Positions 26,268 through 35,835 of a stretch of DNA of 64,000 nucleotides are shown in pieces. This DNA is from Nonomuraea endophytica (GTDB taxonomy: Bacteria > Actinomycetota > Actinomycetes > Streptosporangiales > Streptosporangiaceae): positions 251,539-315,538 of the forward strand of contig NZ_JACHIN010000009.1 in assembly GCF_014203235.1 (NCBI RefSeq), in the 5' to 3' direction. Positions within the stretch are counted from its first letter, which is position 1. Every line of letters starts with the position of its first letter. The notes beneath the pieces are model-generated. The model made no database searches and was not told where the DNA came from. It saw nothing but the letters and a program-made list of their open reading frames with translations. A program made the translations under genes and the position numbers.

Positions 26268-27629
26268 TTAGCACTTGGTGGCCGGCTGGGGTGGGAGTTT
26301 GGCGTCGGTGAGGTAGCGGTCGATGTGGTCGCGGGCGCAGGCGCTGAACATGTACAGCGTGTGCCCGGGCCCCTCGTGACGTACCACCGCGCTCCCCGGC
26401 ACCTGGTCCACCACCCGCTTCACCGCGTCCGACTCGCCCCACGCCCCGGTCCCCAGCAACGGCGGCAACCCCTTGGGCAGCGGCTTGGGAGGATTGGTCA
26501 CGCCGGTCGGCCAGCCCACGCAGCCCATGGTCCCGCTGGCCAGCGTGCCCGCGGCGCCGACGTTGGGTGCGACCTTGCGCAACCGGCGCAGGCCCGCCTC
26601 CATCGACGCCCGGTCGGCGAAGCGCGGCCAGTCGGTGCACTCGGTGACGCCGGTGGACTGGTCGGGGTAGCGCAGGCCGCGCTCGGGGACGAAGCCGGAG
26701 GCGTCACCCGTCACCGCGCTCTCGATGGCGGCTGATACGGCGGGGAAGCCATCGGGGCCGCCACGGACCATGCCCAGCATGAAGTCCTGCAGGTCGGTGC
26801 CGTTGTAGGCGACTCCGGGGGCCTTCTTGGCCGGGATCGGTTCGCGGTTGGCCGCCGCCACCAGTGCGCGCCACTCGCGGGCGGAGCCGGCGCCCTTCCA
26901 GGTGAAGTAGCGGGCCGCGGAGGTCTCGTTGGTTCTGGCCATCGCGTCCAGCTCGGCGGGCCAGTCGGCGGCGCTGTGGTTCCAGGTGCCGTCCAGGGCG
27001 ATGGTCCTGACCTTGCCGGGGAACAGCCTGGCGTAGTCCTGGCCGTAGAAGCCCGCATAGGAGGCGCCGTAGTAGTTGAGCCGGCTCTCGCCCAGGGCCT
27101 TCCTGATGGCCTCCATGTCGCGGGCGTGGTCGGCGGAGCTCATGTTGGCGAACAGCTCGGGGTCCTTGCTACGGCACGGCTCGGCGTAGCCCCGGTTGGT
27201 TTCGTGCAGGCGGCCGAACTCCGCGTCGTCCCTGGGGTAGGCGGCGATCGGGATCCTGGTCCACACGCAGGGCAGGCCGGTGCTGAGGCCGCGGAACTGC
27301 TCGCCGTAGCCACGGGTGTCCCAGGTGACGACGTGCATGCGCTTGCGCAGGTTTGCCCAGGTGGCGGCGGTCTGCTGGGTCAGGGCGATGCCGGGGCCGC
27401 CCGGCCCGCCATAGGCGATCAGGGCGGAGCCCTCGGCCCGGCCGGTCGACTTGAGGCGGCCGAGCTTCAGCGTGATGGTGCGCCCGGCGGGTTTGCTCCA
27501 GTCGACGGGCACCTTGAGGTCGGCGCACTCCATGCCGACCTTGTCGCCTGGGCAGGGGCTCCAGGAGAGGTCGTCGGCAGGCGTGGGGGTGGCCGTCAGC
27601 GCCAGTGTGAGGGCGAGGGATGTCCACAT
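26268..27629 (-). CDS. Secreted alpha/beta hydrolase, tripeptidyl-aminopeptidase (SlpD/E) type
   Basis: 453 residues with a signal peptide (MWTSLALTLALTATPTPA). The hydrolase core shows the oxyanion region IAYGGPGGPG, nucleophile elbow YYGASYAG with the catalytic Ser, and a C-terminal HEGPGHTLY with the catalytic His. Cysteines near WSPC, MEC and the extreme C-terminus probably form disulfides, typical of secreted actinomycete aminopeptidases. The ATG at 27629 was chosen because it begins the signal peptide; no strong ribosome site is seen. Confidence 0.88.
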   Translation of the reverse strand: MWTSLALTLALTATPTPADDLSWSPCPGDKVGMECADLKVPVDWSKPAGRTITLKLGRLKSTGRAEGSALIAYGGPGGPGIALTQQTAATWANLRKRMHVVTWDTRGYGEQFRGLSTGLPCVWTRIPIAAYPRDDAEFGRLHETNRGYAEPCRSKDPELFANMSSADHARDMEAIRKALGESRLNYYGASYAGFYGQDYARLFPGKVRTIALDGTWNHSAADWPAELDAMARTNETSAARYFTWKGAGSAREWRALVAAANREPIPAKKAPGVAYNGTDLQDFMLGMVRGGPDGFPAVSAAIESAVTGDASGFVPERGLRYPDQSTGVTECTDWPRFADRASMEAGLRRLRKVAPNVGAAGTLASGTMGCVGWPTGVTNPPKPLPKGLPPLLGTGAWGESDAVKRVVDQVPGSAVVRHEGPGHTLYMFSACARDHIDRYLTDAKLPPQPATKC

Positions 27630-27664
27630 GGCGTCAAGGATCGTGGGGGAGGGGTGGGGGGCGC

Positions 27665-27703
27665 GTCGGACCACGGTCTGGTGTTGGCAGGCCGTGGTCC
27701 GAC
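27665..27703 (-). terminator. Terminator after the UvrA-like gene
   Basis: A 12-base perfect stem GTCGGACCACGG / CCGTGGTCCGAC with a 15-base loop lies 10 bases beyond the stop of the minus-strand gene at 27713. Confidence 0.78.
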
Positions 27704-27712
27704 CCAGGTATG

Positions 27713-29926
27713 TCAGCCCACGGTACGGCGCAGCGCCTCGCCGGTCAGCGAACCGGCGAAGCCGAGCAGCTCGGCGGGGGTGCCCTCGAAGACGATCTCG
27801 CCGCCGTCCTTGCCCCCGTCGGGCCCCAGGTCGATGATCCAGTCGGCGTGCATGATCACGTCGAGGTTGTGCTCGATGACCACGACCGTGTTGCCCTGGT
27901 CGACCAGCCGGTTCATCAGCGCCAGCAGCGTGCCGACGTCGGACATGTGCAGGCCGGTGGTCGGCTCGTCGAGCACGTAAACGCCGCCGGTGCGCTGGAG
28001 CTGGGTGGCCAGCTTGATGCGCTGCCGTTCGCCGCCGGACAGGCTGCTCAGCGACTGGCCGAGCGACAGATAGTCCAGGCCGACGTCGATCAGCCCCTGC
28101 AGCTTGGGCCGCACAGCCTTCTCGGTGAAGAACTCCACCGCCTCCTCGGCCGCCATCTCCAGCACGTCCGCGATGGACTTGCCGCGCAGCTCGTGCGCGA
28201 GCACCGACTCCTTGAACCGGCGGCCGTCGCAGGTGTCGCAGTGGGTGGTGACCGGGTCCATGTAGGCGACCTCGGTGATGATGACGCCCTTGCCCTGGCA
28301 GCCCTCGCAGGCGCCGTCGGAGTTGAAGCTGAACAGGCCCGGCGCCACCCCGTTGGCCTTGGCGAACAGCGAGCGGATCGTGTCCATGACGCCGATGTAG
28401 GTGGACGGGGTGGAGCGGGTGGACGCGCCGATCGCCGACTGGTCGACGAAGACCGACTCGGGGTAGGTGGTCATGAACACGTCGGCGATCAGGCTGGACT
28501 TGCCCGAGCCCGCCACGCCGGTGACCGCGGTGAGCACCCCGGTCGGCACGCTGACCGAGACGTTCTTGAGGTTGTGCAGGTCGGCGCCCTCGATCGGCAG
28601 CTTGCCGTCGGGGGTCCTGACCTCCGTCTTGAGCGTGCCGGTGGCGCGCAGCCCCGCGCCGGTGCGGGTGTCGGCCCGGCGCAGCTCCTCGACGGTGCCC
28701 TCGAAGACGATCGTGCCGCCGTGGGCGCCGGCGCCGGGGCCGACGTCGACCACGTGGTCGGCCACCGCGATCACGTCGGGGTCGTGCTCGACCACCAGCA
28801 CGGTGTTGCCCTGGTCGCGCAGCGCGGCCAGCAGCGTGTTGAGCCGGCCCACGTCGCGCGGGTGCAGTCCGGTGCTGGGCTCGTCGAAGATGTAGGTGAC
28901 GCCGATCAGCGTGCTGCCGAGGTGCTTGACCAGCTTGAGCCGCTGCCCCTCGCCGCCCGACAGCGTGGCCGTGGCCCGGTCGAGGCTGAGGTAGCCGAGC
29001 CCGATGCCGGCCACCCGCTCCAGGGCGACCCGAGCCCCGTCGGCCAGCGGGTTGCCCAGCCCGGCCAGCTCCTCGATCAGGTCGGTGATCTGCATGGCCG
29101 CGTAGTCGGCGATGTTCCGGCCGTTGACGCGCGGGGCCAGCGCCTCGGGGCTGAGCCTGGCGCCGTGGCAGAGCGTGCAGACGCCCTCGGTGATGAACGG
29201 CTTGATCTGCTCGCGCGTCTTGTCGCTGGTCTCACGCTTGAGCTTCGTACGCACGAAGTTGTCGAGCAGCCCCTCGTAGGTCATGTTGAACATGCCGCCG
29301 ACCGAGACCTTGCCGGAGCCGTGCAGGAACGCGTGCTCCTCCTCCGGCGAGTAGTCCTTGACCGGCTTGTCCGGGTCGATCGGCTCGTGCTTGGCGTAGA
29401 CCTGCCAGGCGGCGCTGCCGACCTTGTAACCCGGCAGCAGGATGGCGCCCTCGTTGAGCGACTTCTCGCGGTCGACCATCATCTCCAGGATCGGCTGCAC
29501 AGACCGGCCGATGCCATCGCACTCCGGGCACATGCCCTTGGGGTCGTTGAAGGAGAAGAGGTTGACCGGCAGCCCGCTCTCGCGGGAGAACAGGCCGCGG
29601 ATCATCGGCATGATGTCGGTCATGGTGCCGACGGTGGAGCGGGCGTTGCCGCTGACCGGCTTCTGGTCGACGATGACGGGCGTGGTCAGCCCGCTGATGG
29701 CGTCGGCGTGTGGCCGCTCGTACTTGGGCAGCTGGTTGCGGATGAACCAGCTGAAGGTCCCGTAGAGCTGGCGCTGCGCCTCGACCGCGACGGTGTCGAA
29801 GACGATCGACGACTTTCCGGAGCCTGAGACACCGGTGAACACGGTGATCTTGTTCTTGGGGATCTCCAGGGAGACATCCTTGAGGTTGTGCTCCCTGGCC
29901 CCGACAATCGTGATGTTTTCGCGCAC
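27713..29926 (-). CDS. UvrA-like ABC ATPase lacking the UvrB-binding region (DrrC/UvrA2 class)
   Basis: 737 residues, against about 950 for UvrA. It has two ATPase modules: Walker A GVSGSGKSS and GVAGSGKSS, signatures LSGGEGQRLKL and LSGGERQRIKL, and Walker B YIFDEPSTGLHP and YVLDEPTTGLH. Zinc-binding cysteines occur in CPECDGIG, CTLCHG, CEGCQGKG and CDTCDGRR. The shorter length indicates that the UvrB-interaction insert is missing, as in DrrC and UvrA2 proteins linked to tolerance of DNA-binding drugs. It sits alone with its own terminator. ATG at 29926. Confidence 0.9.
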   Translation of the reverse strand: MRENITIVGAREHNLKDVSLEIPKNKITVFTGVSGSGKSSIVFDTVAVEAQRQLYGTFSWFIRNQLPKYERPHADAISGLTTPVIVDQKPVSGNARSTVGTMTDIMPMIRGLFSRESGLPVNLFSFNDPKGMCPECDGIGRSVQPILEMMVDREKSLNEGAILLPGYKVGSAAWQVYAKHEPIDPDKPVKDYSPEEEHAFLHGSGKVSVGGMFNMTYEGLLDNFVRTKLKRETSDKTREQIKPFITEGVCTLCHGARLSPEALAPRVNGRNIADYAAMQITDLIEELAGLGNPLADGARVALERVAGIGLGYLSLDRATATLSGGEGQRLKLVKHLGSTLIGVTYIFDEPSTGLHPRDVGRLNTLLAALRDQGNTVLVVEHDPDVIAVADHVVDVGPGAGAHGGTIVFEGTVEELRRADTRTGAGLRATGTLKTEVRTPDGKLPIEGADLHNLKNVSVSVPTGVLTAVTGVAGSGKSSLIADVFMTTYPESVFVDQSAIGASTRSTPSTYIGVMDTIRSLFAKANGVAPGLFSFNSDGACEGCQGKGVIITEVAYMDPVTTHCDTCDGRRFKESVLAHELRGKSIADVLEMAAEEAVEFFTEKAVRPKLQGLIDVGLDYLSLGQSLSSLSGGERQRIKLATQLQRTGGVYVLDEPTTGLHMSDVGTLLALMNRLVDQGNTVVVIEHNLDVIMHADWIIDLGPDGGKDGGEIVFEGTPAELLGFAGSLTGEALRRTVG

Positions 29927-29957
29927 CGGCGCAGCTTAGCCACCGGCACCGACAAGT

Positions 29958-32030
29958 TCAGACCTCCAGCGCCCGCTTCAGGAAGTCCACCTGGAGCAGT
30001 AGGAGGTTCTCCGCCACGACCTCCTGCGGGGTCATGTGCGTGACGCCCGACAGCGGCAGCACGCTGTGCTGACGGCCGGCGGCGAGCAGGGCGGACGACA
30101 GCCGCAGCGTGTGCGCCGCCACCACGTTGTCGTCGGCCAGGCCGTGGATCAGCAGCAGCGGGCGCTCCAGCTTGGCGGCGTCACCGAACAGCGAGGACTG
30201 GTCGTAGACCTGCGGCTGCTCGTCGGGGTGGCCGAGGTAGCGCTCGGTGTAGCAGGTGTCGTAGAGCCGCCAGTCGGTCACCGGGGCCCCGGCGATCGCC
30301 GCGTGGAAGACGTCGGGACGGCGCAGCACGGCCAGCGCCGCCAGGTAGCCGCCGAACGACCAGCCCCTGATCGCCACCTTGGTCAGGTCGAGGTCGTTCG
30401 AGTACTGCTCGGCCACTCCCTGCAGGGCGTCGATCTGGTCCTCCAGCACCGGCCCTGCCAGGTCGTCGAGCACGGCCCGCTCGAAGGCCGGGCCGCGGCC
30501 GGGAGTGCCGCGGCCGTCGGCCACGACGACCGCGAAGCCCTGCTCGGCGAACCACTGGCTGCCCAGGTAGGCGTTGTGGCTCGACAGCACCCGCTGCGCG
30601 TGCGGCCCGCCGTACGGATCCATGAGGACGGGCAGCTTGCCGGAACCGGACTCGTACCACGAGGGCAGCACCACAGCGGTGGACAGCTCGCGCCGGCCCG
30701 AGCGGCCGAGTGAGACGCGCAGGTCGAGGCCGGGGCGCTCGGCCAGCGACGCGACCGGGATGGCCATGCCGTCGCGCCTGACGACGGTGGTCGAGACGCC
30801 CTCGCTGTCGAGGGTCTGCTCGCTCAGCACGCCGACGCCGCCTGACATGCGGCCGGAGAAGACGCCTGAGCGGGTGGAGACGGGCAGCAGGGAGGTGCCG
30901 TCCCAGGTCCAGAGCTGGATCTCGCTGGGGTCGCCGCCGCTGGCGCGGAACAGCACGCTGTCGTGGTCGACGTCGAGGACCTCGCGCACCTGCAGGGTGG
31001 GCGGGGTGACGGCCCGGTCGCCGACGAACAGCCGGTTGCCGCCGTCCTGGGCGGCGATCCAGACCAGCGAGCCGTCGTCGAGGTGGGCGGGGACGCCGCC
31101 GAAGACGTCCACCCACGCCGGGTCGGTGTCCTCGCGCACGAGCGTCGATGCGCCGGTCAGCGGGTCGACGGAGAACAGCCGCAGCGCCTTCTGGCCGCGC
31201 GGCATGGTCACGATCGACAGCGCGTGGGAGTCCCAGGAGGCGGCGGCCAGGTACTCGTCGTCGAACGGCACCGCCACCCGCGAGCCGTCCAGGCCCAGGA
31301 CGAACAGCTCGACCCGGGCATTCGGCGTGCCGGCCGCGGGATAACGCTGGGGTACGGCCGGCCGGTCCGGATTGGCCGGATCGGCGATGTACCACTGCTG
31401 GACCGGCGCCTCGTCGGCCCGCTCCACCAGCAGTTTGTCACCGCCGGGCGCCCACCAGTGGCCGCGCATCCGGTCCATCTCCTCGGCGGCGATGAACTCG
31501 GCCAGCCCGTAGGTGACGGTCTCCGACTCCGGCGCGGCCAGCACGCGGTCGCGGCCCGAGGCCAGGTCGTGCACGTGGAGAGCGCCGCCGGTGACGTAGG
31601 CGACGCTGCGGCCGTCGGGGGACAGGCGGGGGTCGATGACCGCGCCCGCGGTCTCGATCCTGCGGGTGCGGCCGGTGGCCGGCTCGGTCAGGTAGAGGCC
31701 GCCGGCCAGCGCGAAGGCGACCAGCGCGGCCTCGGCGTCGGCGGAGTAGGCGACCACGCCGCCGGCCTGCTCCCGGCTGCGCTCGCGCCGGGCCTTCTCC
31801 TCCGGCGGGAGGTTCTCCTCGTCGGCGTCGGCGAGCTTGCGCGGGTCGACGACCATCCGCTCGACGTGGGTCTCGGTGTCGAGCTCCCACAGGCACGTGA
31901 CCGGGTCGACGCCCGACTGGGTGCGCAGGAAGAGCACCCGCCCGCCGTCGGGAGAGATCGTGAAGCCCCTCGGCACTCCAAGGGTGAATCGTCGGGTCCG
32001 TGCGGACATGCGCGGGTAACTCTCACTCAT
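29958..32030 (-). CDS. Prolyl oligopeptidase family (S9, dipeptidyl-peptidase IV-like) peptidase
   Basis: 690 residues. An N-terminal beta-propeller (about 20-430) is followed by an alpha/beta hydrolase domain with the nucleophile in IRGWSFGGYLA, catalytic Asp in LIHGLADDNV and His in SGVTHMTP. EFIAAEEMDRM matches the double-Glu motif that binds the substrate N-terminus in DPP-IV relatives. No signal peptide is evident, so it is probably cytoplasmic. The ATG at 32030 (MSESYPRM) leaves 45 bases to the divergent mshB start. Confidence 0.9.
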   Translation of the reverse strand: MSESYPRMSARTRRFTLGVPRGFTISPDGGRVLFLRTQSGVDPVTCLWELDTETHVERMVVDPRKLADADEENLPPEEKARRERSREQAGGVVAYSADAEAALVAFALAGGLYLTEPATGRTRRIETAGAVIDPRLSPDGRSVAYVTGGALHVHDLASGRDRVLAAPESETVTYGLAEFIAAEEMDRMRGHWWAPGGDKLLVERADEAPVQQWYIADPANPDRPAVPQRYPAAGTPNARVELFVLGLDGSRVAVPFDDEYLAAASWDSHALSIVTMPRGQKALRLFSVDPLTGASTLVREDTDPAWVDVFGGVPAHLDDGSLVWIAAQDGGNRLFVGDRAVTPPTLQVREVLDVDHDSVLFRASGGDPSEIQLWTWDGTSLLPVSTRSGVFSGRMSGGVGVLSEQTLDSEGVSTTVVRRDGMAIPVASLAERPGLDLRVSLGRSGRRELSTAVVLPSWYESGSGKLPVLMDPYGGPHAQRVLSSHNAYLGSQWFAEQGFAVVVADGRGTPGRGPAFERAVLDDLAGPVLEDQIDALQGVAEQYSNDLDLTKVAIRGWSFGGYLAALAVLRRPDVFHAAIAGAPVTDWRLYDTCYTERYLGHPDEQPQVYDQSSLFGDAAKLERPLLLIHGLADDNVVAAHTLRLSSALLAAGRQHSVLPLSGVTHMTPQEVVAENLLLLQVDFLKRALEV

Positions 32031-32075
32031 GGCCTCAATCCTGCCAGCAAGGCGCCTTTGGTTAGGCTCGGGGAC

Positions 32076-32969
32076 ATGACTGATCGGCGGCTGCTGCTCG
32101 TGCACGCGCACCCGGACGACGAGACGATCAACACCGGGGCCGCGATGGCGCGCTACGTGGCGGAGGGCGCGCACGTCACGCTGGTGACCTGCACGCTGGG
32201 CGAGGAGGGCGAGGTGATCCCGCCGGAGCTGGCCCATCTGGAGGGCGATCCCGAGCTGGGCGAGTACCGCGCGAAGGAGCTGGTCGAGGCGCTCCGGGCG
32301 CTGGGCGTGGACGACCACCGCTACCTGGGCTACCGCGACTCGGGCATGATGGGCGCCGCCTCCAACGACGACGCGTCCGCCTTCTGGGGCGCCGACGTGG
32401 ACGAGGCGGCGGCCAGGCTGGTCACGGTGATCCGCGAGGTGCGCCCGCAGGTCCTGGTCACCTACGACGCCAACGGCTACTACGGCCACCCCGACCACAT
32501 CCAGGCCCACCGCGTCTCGGTCCGGGCCTTCGACCTGGCCGCCGACCCCGCCTTCCGCCCGGAGGACGGCGAGCCGTGGCAGGTGGCCAAGTTCTACTTC
32601 ACCGCCACCGCCAAGTCGGTGATGCGCAGGGACGCCGAGGCGCTGGCCGACTCCGGCACCGGCTTCCTCGTCGAGGACCCGGGCGACCTGCCGTTCGGCA
32701 GCGCCGACGACGAGATCACCACCGAGGTCGACGCCCGGCCCTGGCTGGTCAACAAGCTGGACGCCATGCGCGCCCACGCCACCCAGATCACCGTGAAGGC
32801 GCCGTTCTTCGCGCTGTCCAACAACATCGGCCAGCGGGCGGCCGGGGTGGAGCACTTCATCCTGTATCGCGGCGCCATGGGCAAGGCGATCCCGGGCGCT
32901 CCGGTCGAGGCCGGTGGGATCGGCGAGCCGTACACCCGCGAGAACGACCTGTTCTCCGGCATCGACTAA
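32076..32969 (+). CDS. mshB: Mycothiol biosynthesis deacetylase MshB
   Basis: 297 residues, LmbE/PIG-L fold. It removes acetate from GlcNAc-inositol in mycothiol synthesis. Zinc ligands are in VHAHPDDET (residues 10-16) and GHPDHIQAHR. The long conserved TCTLGEEGEVIP segment and the C-terminal YRGAMGK are MshB-specific. TTAGGC lies about 12 bases before ATG, consistent with a near-leaderless message. The DUF6113 gene downstream is its usual actinobacterial neighbour. Confidence 0.95.
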   Translation: MTDRRLLLVHAHPDDETINTGAAMARYVAEGAHVTLVTCTLGEEGEVIPPELAHLEGDPELGEYRAKELVEALRALGVDDHRYLGYRDSGMMGAASNDDASAFWGADVDEAAARLVTVIREVRPQVLVTYDANGYYGHPDHIQAHRVSVRAFDLAADPAFRPEDGEPWQVAKFYFTATAKSVMRRDAEALADSGTGFLVEDPGDLPFGSADDEITTEVDARPWLVNKLDAMRAHATQITVKAPFFALSNNIGQRAAGVEHFILYRGAMGKAIPGAPVEAGGIGEPYTRENDLFSGID

Positions 32970-32980
32970 CCTCGTTCGCC

Positions 32981-33391
32981 ATGGAGCAGTCGGCGTTGGG
33001 TGGCGCGGCCTACGGCATGTTGCTGGTGCTGGGCCTCGCGATGGGCCTGGTCGGCGGGTTCACCCATGCCTGGCATCTCGGGCAGATCCCGATCGCGTCG
33101 GTCGTGTGGGTGCTGCTGCTGTTCGGCATCTGCTGGGGCGCGGGCCTGATGATGCGCTCCAAGCTGGGCGCAGGGCTCGTCGCCGTCGGCTGGCTGCTGG
33201 TGTCGATGGCGTTCTCGCTCAAGTGGGCGGCGGGCGACCTCGTGATCGCCGGCGACCTCGCGGGCTATCTCTACCTTTACGGCGGAGCCGTCGCCGTGGT
33301 CGTGGCCTTCCTGCTCGCGCCCTCGTCGCCCGCCTCGGGATCGTGGCTCCTCTACGGCCAGCAGTCCAAGAACCCGGCCCAGGACATGTGA
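32981..33391 (+). CDS. DUF6113-family small membrane protein
   Basis: 136 residues with four membrane helices. It begins 11 bases after the mshB stop and forms an operon with it, an arrangement common in actinobacteria. No function is established. The ATG at 32981 is the only good start. Confidence 0.82.
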   Translation: MEQSALGGAAYGMLLVLGLAMGLVGGFTHAWHLGQIPIASVVWVLLLFGICWGAGLMMRSKLGAGLVAVGWLLVSMAFSLKWAAGDLVIAGDLAGYLYLYGGAVAVVVAFLLAPSSPASGSWLLYGQQSKNPAQDM

Positions 33392-33428
33392 CGAGGGGGC
33401 AGCCGGTCTGCGGGCGGCTGCCCCCTCG
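33392..33428. terminator. Terminator after the mshB operon
   Basis: A 14-base perfect stem CGAGGGGGCAGCCG / CGGCTGCCCCCTCG with a 9-base loop lies directly after the stop, between convergent genes. The T tract is weak. Confidence 0.85.
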
Positions 33429-33443
33429 AGATCCCATCTGTCT

Positions 33444-34358
33444 TTACTGGGTGGGCGTCGTCGGCTCGGGGGTGTCCCCCGGCGGCTCGGTCTCCTCGGG
33501 GGGAGCGGTGTCCGTCGGGGTGGGCTCGGTCGGCGCGGGGCAGATCGGCACGCCGGTGTCGGTCGGTGTCGGTGTTCCGGGATCCGTGGCGGTCGGCGTG
33601 CCCGTGCCGGTGGGCGTGGGCGTGCCGGGGTCCGTCGCGGTCGGTGTCGCGGTGGGGGTCGGCGTCGGTGTCGGGGTGCCGGCGGCCAAGGGCGAAGGCG
33701 TGTCCGTGGCCGTGGGCGTGCCGGTGGGCGTCGGGGTGCCCGGGTCAGTGGGCGTGGGCTCCGGCGGCGCGGGCTGGCAGGTGAACGTGACCGTCACCGT
33801 CTCGGCGGGCGGCGCGGGGGCCTGTTCGGTGACCGTCACGGTCGCCGTCTGGGTGACCGTGACCGTCTCGGCCGGGGCCGTCGCGGTGACCGTCGTGGTG
33901 GCGCCGCCGGTCGGCGTCGCGGTGACGGTCTTGGTCGGCCACGGCAGCGCCTTCAGGCTTACCGCGGGCTTGCCCTTCTTCTTGAAGGAGCCCTTGCCGA
34001 GCTTCTTGGTGGTCTTGCCCGCCCCGGTCGTCACGGGGAGCTGCGCGGTGGCCGTCTTGCACTTCTTGGCCTTGCACACGCGCTGCTTGACGGTGAACCG
34101 TGCGGCTCCCGCGTAGCTGACCGCTACGTCCAGATAGGAGACGCCCTTCTTCTTGACGACCTTCGTCTTGGCGGTGTACTCCCCACCTGAGGAGGTGGGA
34201 GTGGGACTCGTGGTCGGTGTCGCTAAGGCGACCTGGGCGCCGACGGGGTGGCTCACGTCTCGTAGGGGGTCCGATGCTGACGTCTGGGTGACCGCGACGC
34301 CGCCTACTGTGGCGAGTGCCATCGTTCCGACAACCGCGGTCAAGATGGTGAATCGCAT
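33444..34358 (-). CDS. Secreted or membrane-anchored Pro/Thr-rich repeat protein
   Basis: 304 residues. An N-terminal hydrophobic segment (MRFTILTAVVGTMALATVGG) acts as a signal or anchor. A small domain rich in Lys (about 55-140, with Cys-Lys-Ala-Lys-Lys-Cys) follows. The rest is low complexity: Thr-Val repeats (ETVTVTQTATVTVTEQ), then TDPGTPTPTGT-type repeats. This is a wall-spanning stalk pattern seen in actinomycete surface proteins. No enzyme domain or sortase motif is visible. ATG at 34358 follows AGGATC. Not recognised beyond this. Confidence 0.72.
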   Translation of the reverse strand: MRFTILTAVVGTMALATVGGVAVTQTSASDPLRDVSHPVGAQVALATPTTSPTPTSSGGEYTAKTKVVKKKGVSYLDVAVSYAGAARFTVKQRVCKAKKCKTATAQLPVTTGAGKTTKKLGKGSFKKKGKPAVSLKALPWPTKTVTATPTGGATTTVTATAPAETVTVTQTATVTVTEQAPAPPAETVTVTFTCQPAPPEPTPTDPGTPTPTGTPTATDTPSPLAAGTPTPTPTPTATPTATDPGTPTPTGTGTPTATDPGTPTPTDTGVPICPAPTEPTPTDTAPPEETEPPGDTPEPTTPTQ

Positions 34359-34424
34359 GATCCTGCTCTTGTGGGAGATTTCAGGACGTGGATCATTATT
34401 CCGACTTGTCAAGATTGGTCAAGG

Positions 34425-34865
34425 GTGAGTCGACCGAAAACCCCCTACCGAATCCGCCGGGTCGTAAACCTCGTGAACCTGGCCACGCCCCTCGGCCTGC
34501 TCATCTCCGTCGTCGGCGGGGCCGTGCGGGAACCCGGGCCCGACGGCCTGATCCTGGCTTTCGGCTACCGCTACCGCTTCCCCGTCGCCGGCGCTTTCAC
34601 CGTGGGAAACGTCGTCCTGACCAGGCACCACAGCCTCGACGAACGCCTCATCCGGCACGAGGGCCGCCACGCGACCCAGTGGGCCTGCTGTGCCGGGCTC
34701 CCCATGCTCCCGCTCTACCTGCTCGCCATGTTCACCTCCCTGCTCATTTGCGGACACCAGGCCTCCTACAACGTGTTCGAACGGCTGGCCAACCTGGATG
34801 ACGGCGGCTACCCCAGGAAAGCCCCCTGGTGGAGAAGACGCCCACATGGGGATCATTCAGAGTGA
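34425..34865 (+). CDS. Uncharacterised membrane protein with a HEGRH motif
   Basis: 146 residues with two hydrophobic segments (about 15-35 and 95-115). A cytoplasm-facing LIRHEGRHATQWA motif resembles a zincin-like HExxH with a substitution (His-Glu-Gly-Arg-His), and downstream NVFERLANLDDGGY is typical of a family found across actinobacteria as hypothetical proteins. Whether it binds metal is unknown. GTG at 34425 was chosen for its AAGG upstream; longer starts exist. Confidence 0.6.
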   Translation: MSRPKTPYRIRRVVNLVNLATPLGLLISVVGGAVREPGPDGLILAFGYRYRFPVAGAFTVGNVVLTRHHSLDERLIRHEGRHATQWACCAGLPMLPLYLLAMFTSLLICGHQASYNVFERLANLDDGGYPRKAPWWRRRPHGDHSE

Positions 34866-34896
34866 TCGCTCAGTTACTCAGGGCAGGGGACCGTTC

Positions 34897-35835
34897 ATGA
34901 CGCAGACCGTTCACGCGCCTCAGTGGCCGGAGGACTTCCGTGACCGCCTCACCGCTCCTCTGCCCGACTTCCGCGAGCTGCTGAGCGCGGCCTGGCACGG
35001 CGGATTCCGGCCCGACATCGGGGACGCCGACCAGATTCCCGTGTTGCGCGGCGGCGGCCTGCCACGGGTGGAGACCGGCCAGACGGCCGTGACGTGGGTC
35101 GGCCACTCGACGTTCGTGGTGCAGGTGGGCGGTCTGACGGTGCTGACCGATCCGGTGTGGTCGCGCCGCATCCCGGGGACCCGGCAGCGGCTCACGCCCC
35201 CCGGTGTGGCCTGGAGCGACCTGCCCAAGATCGACGCCGTGGTGATCAGCCACAACCACTATGACCACCTTGACGCGCCCACCATCCGCCGGCTGCCCCG
35301 CCACACGCCCATGCTCGTGCCCGCCCGGCTCGGCCCGTGGTTCACCCGGCGGGGGTTCAGGCAGGTCCACGAGCTGGACTGGTGGGACTCCACGAAGATC
35401 GGCGACGTGCGCTTCGACTTCGTGCCCGCCCACCACTGGAGCCGCCGGACCATCTGGGACACCTGCAAGACGCTGTGGGGCGGCTGGGTGATCGGCGAAT
35501 CGGTCTACTTCGCCGGTGACACCGCCTACGGGGAACGGCTGACGCAGATCGGCGAGCGCTACCCCGGGCTGGACCTGGCGCTGATGCCGGTCGGCGCCTA
35601 CGAGCCCAACTGGTTCATGAAGACCTCCCACGTCAACCCTGCCGAGGCCGTCCAGGGGTTCCTGGACGTCGGGGCGAGCCGGATGGCGACCATGCACTGG
35701 GGGACGTTCCTGCTGTCGGGGGAGGAACTGCTGGCCCCGATCATCAGCACGCGGGCCGCGTGGAGCGCGCTGGGGCTGCCGCGCGAGAGCCTCTGGGACC
35801 TGGCCGTGGGCGAGTCCCGGACGTTCACGCCCTGA
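34897..35835 (+). CDS. MBL-fold (NAPE-PLD/UlaG-like) metal-dependent hydrolase
   Basis: 312 residues. Metal ligands lie in the HSTF start of the fold (WVGHSTFVVQ), SHNHYDHLD (HxHxDH motif), FVPAHHWS and FAGDTAYG, with a late TMHWGTF His. This pattern matches N-acyl-phosphatidylethanolamine phospholipase D-like hydrolases, which often act on lipid phosphodiesters; the substrate is unknown. AGGGGA precedes the ATG. Its 3' end overlaps the convergent membrane-protein gene by 11 bases. Confidence 0.9.
   Translation: MTQTVHAPQWPEDFRDRLTAPLPDFRELLSAAWHGGFRPDIGDADQIPVLRGGGLPRVETGQTAVTWVGHSTFVVQVGGLTVLTDPVWSRRIPGTRQRLTPPGVAWSDLPKIDAVVISHNHYDHLDAPTIRRLPRHTPMLVPARLGPWFTRRGFRQVHELDWWDSTKIGDVRFDFVPAHHWSRRTIWDTCKTLWGGWVIGESVYFAGDTAYGERLTQIGERYPGLDLALMPVGAYEPNWFMKTSHVNPAEAVQGFLDVGASRMATMHWGTFLLSGEELLAPIISTRAAWSALGLPRESLWDLAVGESRTFTP

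Noticed and set aside
27713..29926. Housekeeping uvrA
   Set aside because: Too short and lacking the UvrB-binding insert; it belongs to the DrrC/UvrA2 class.
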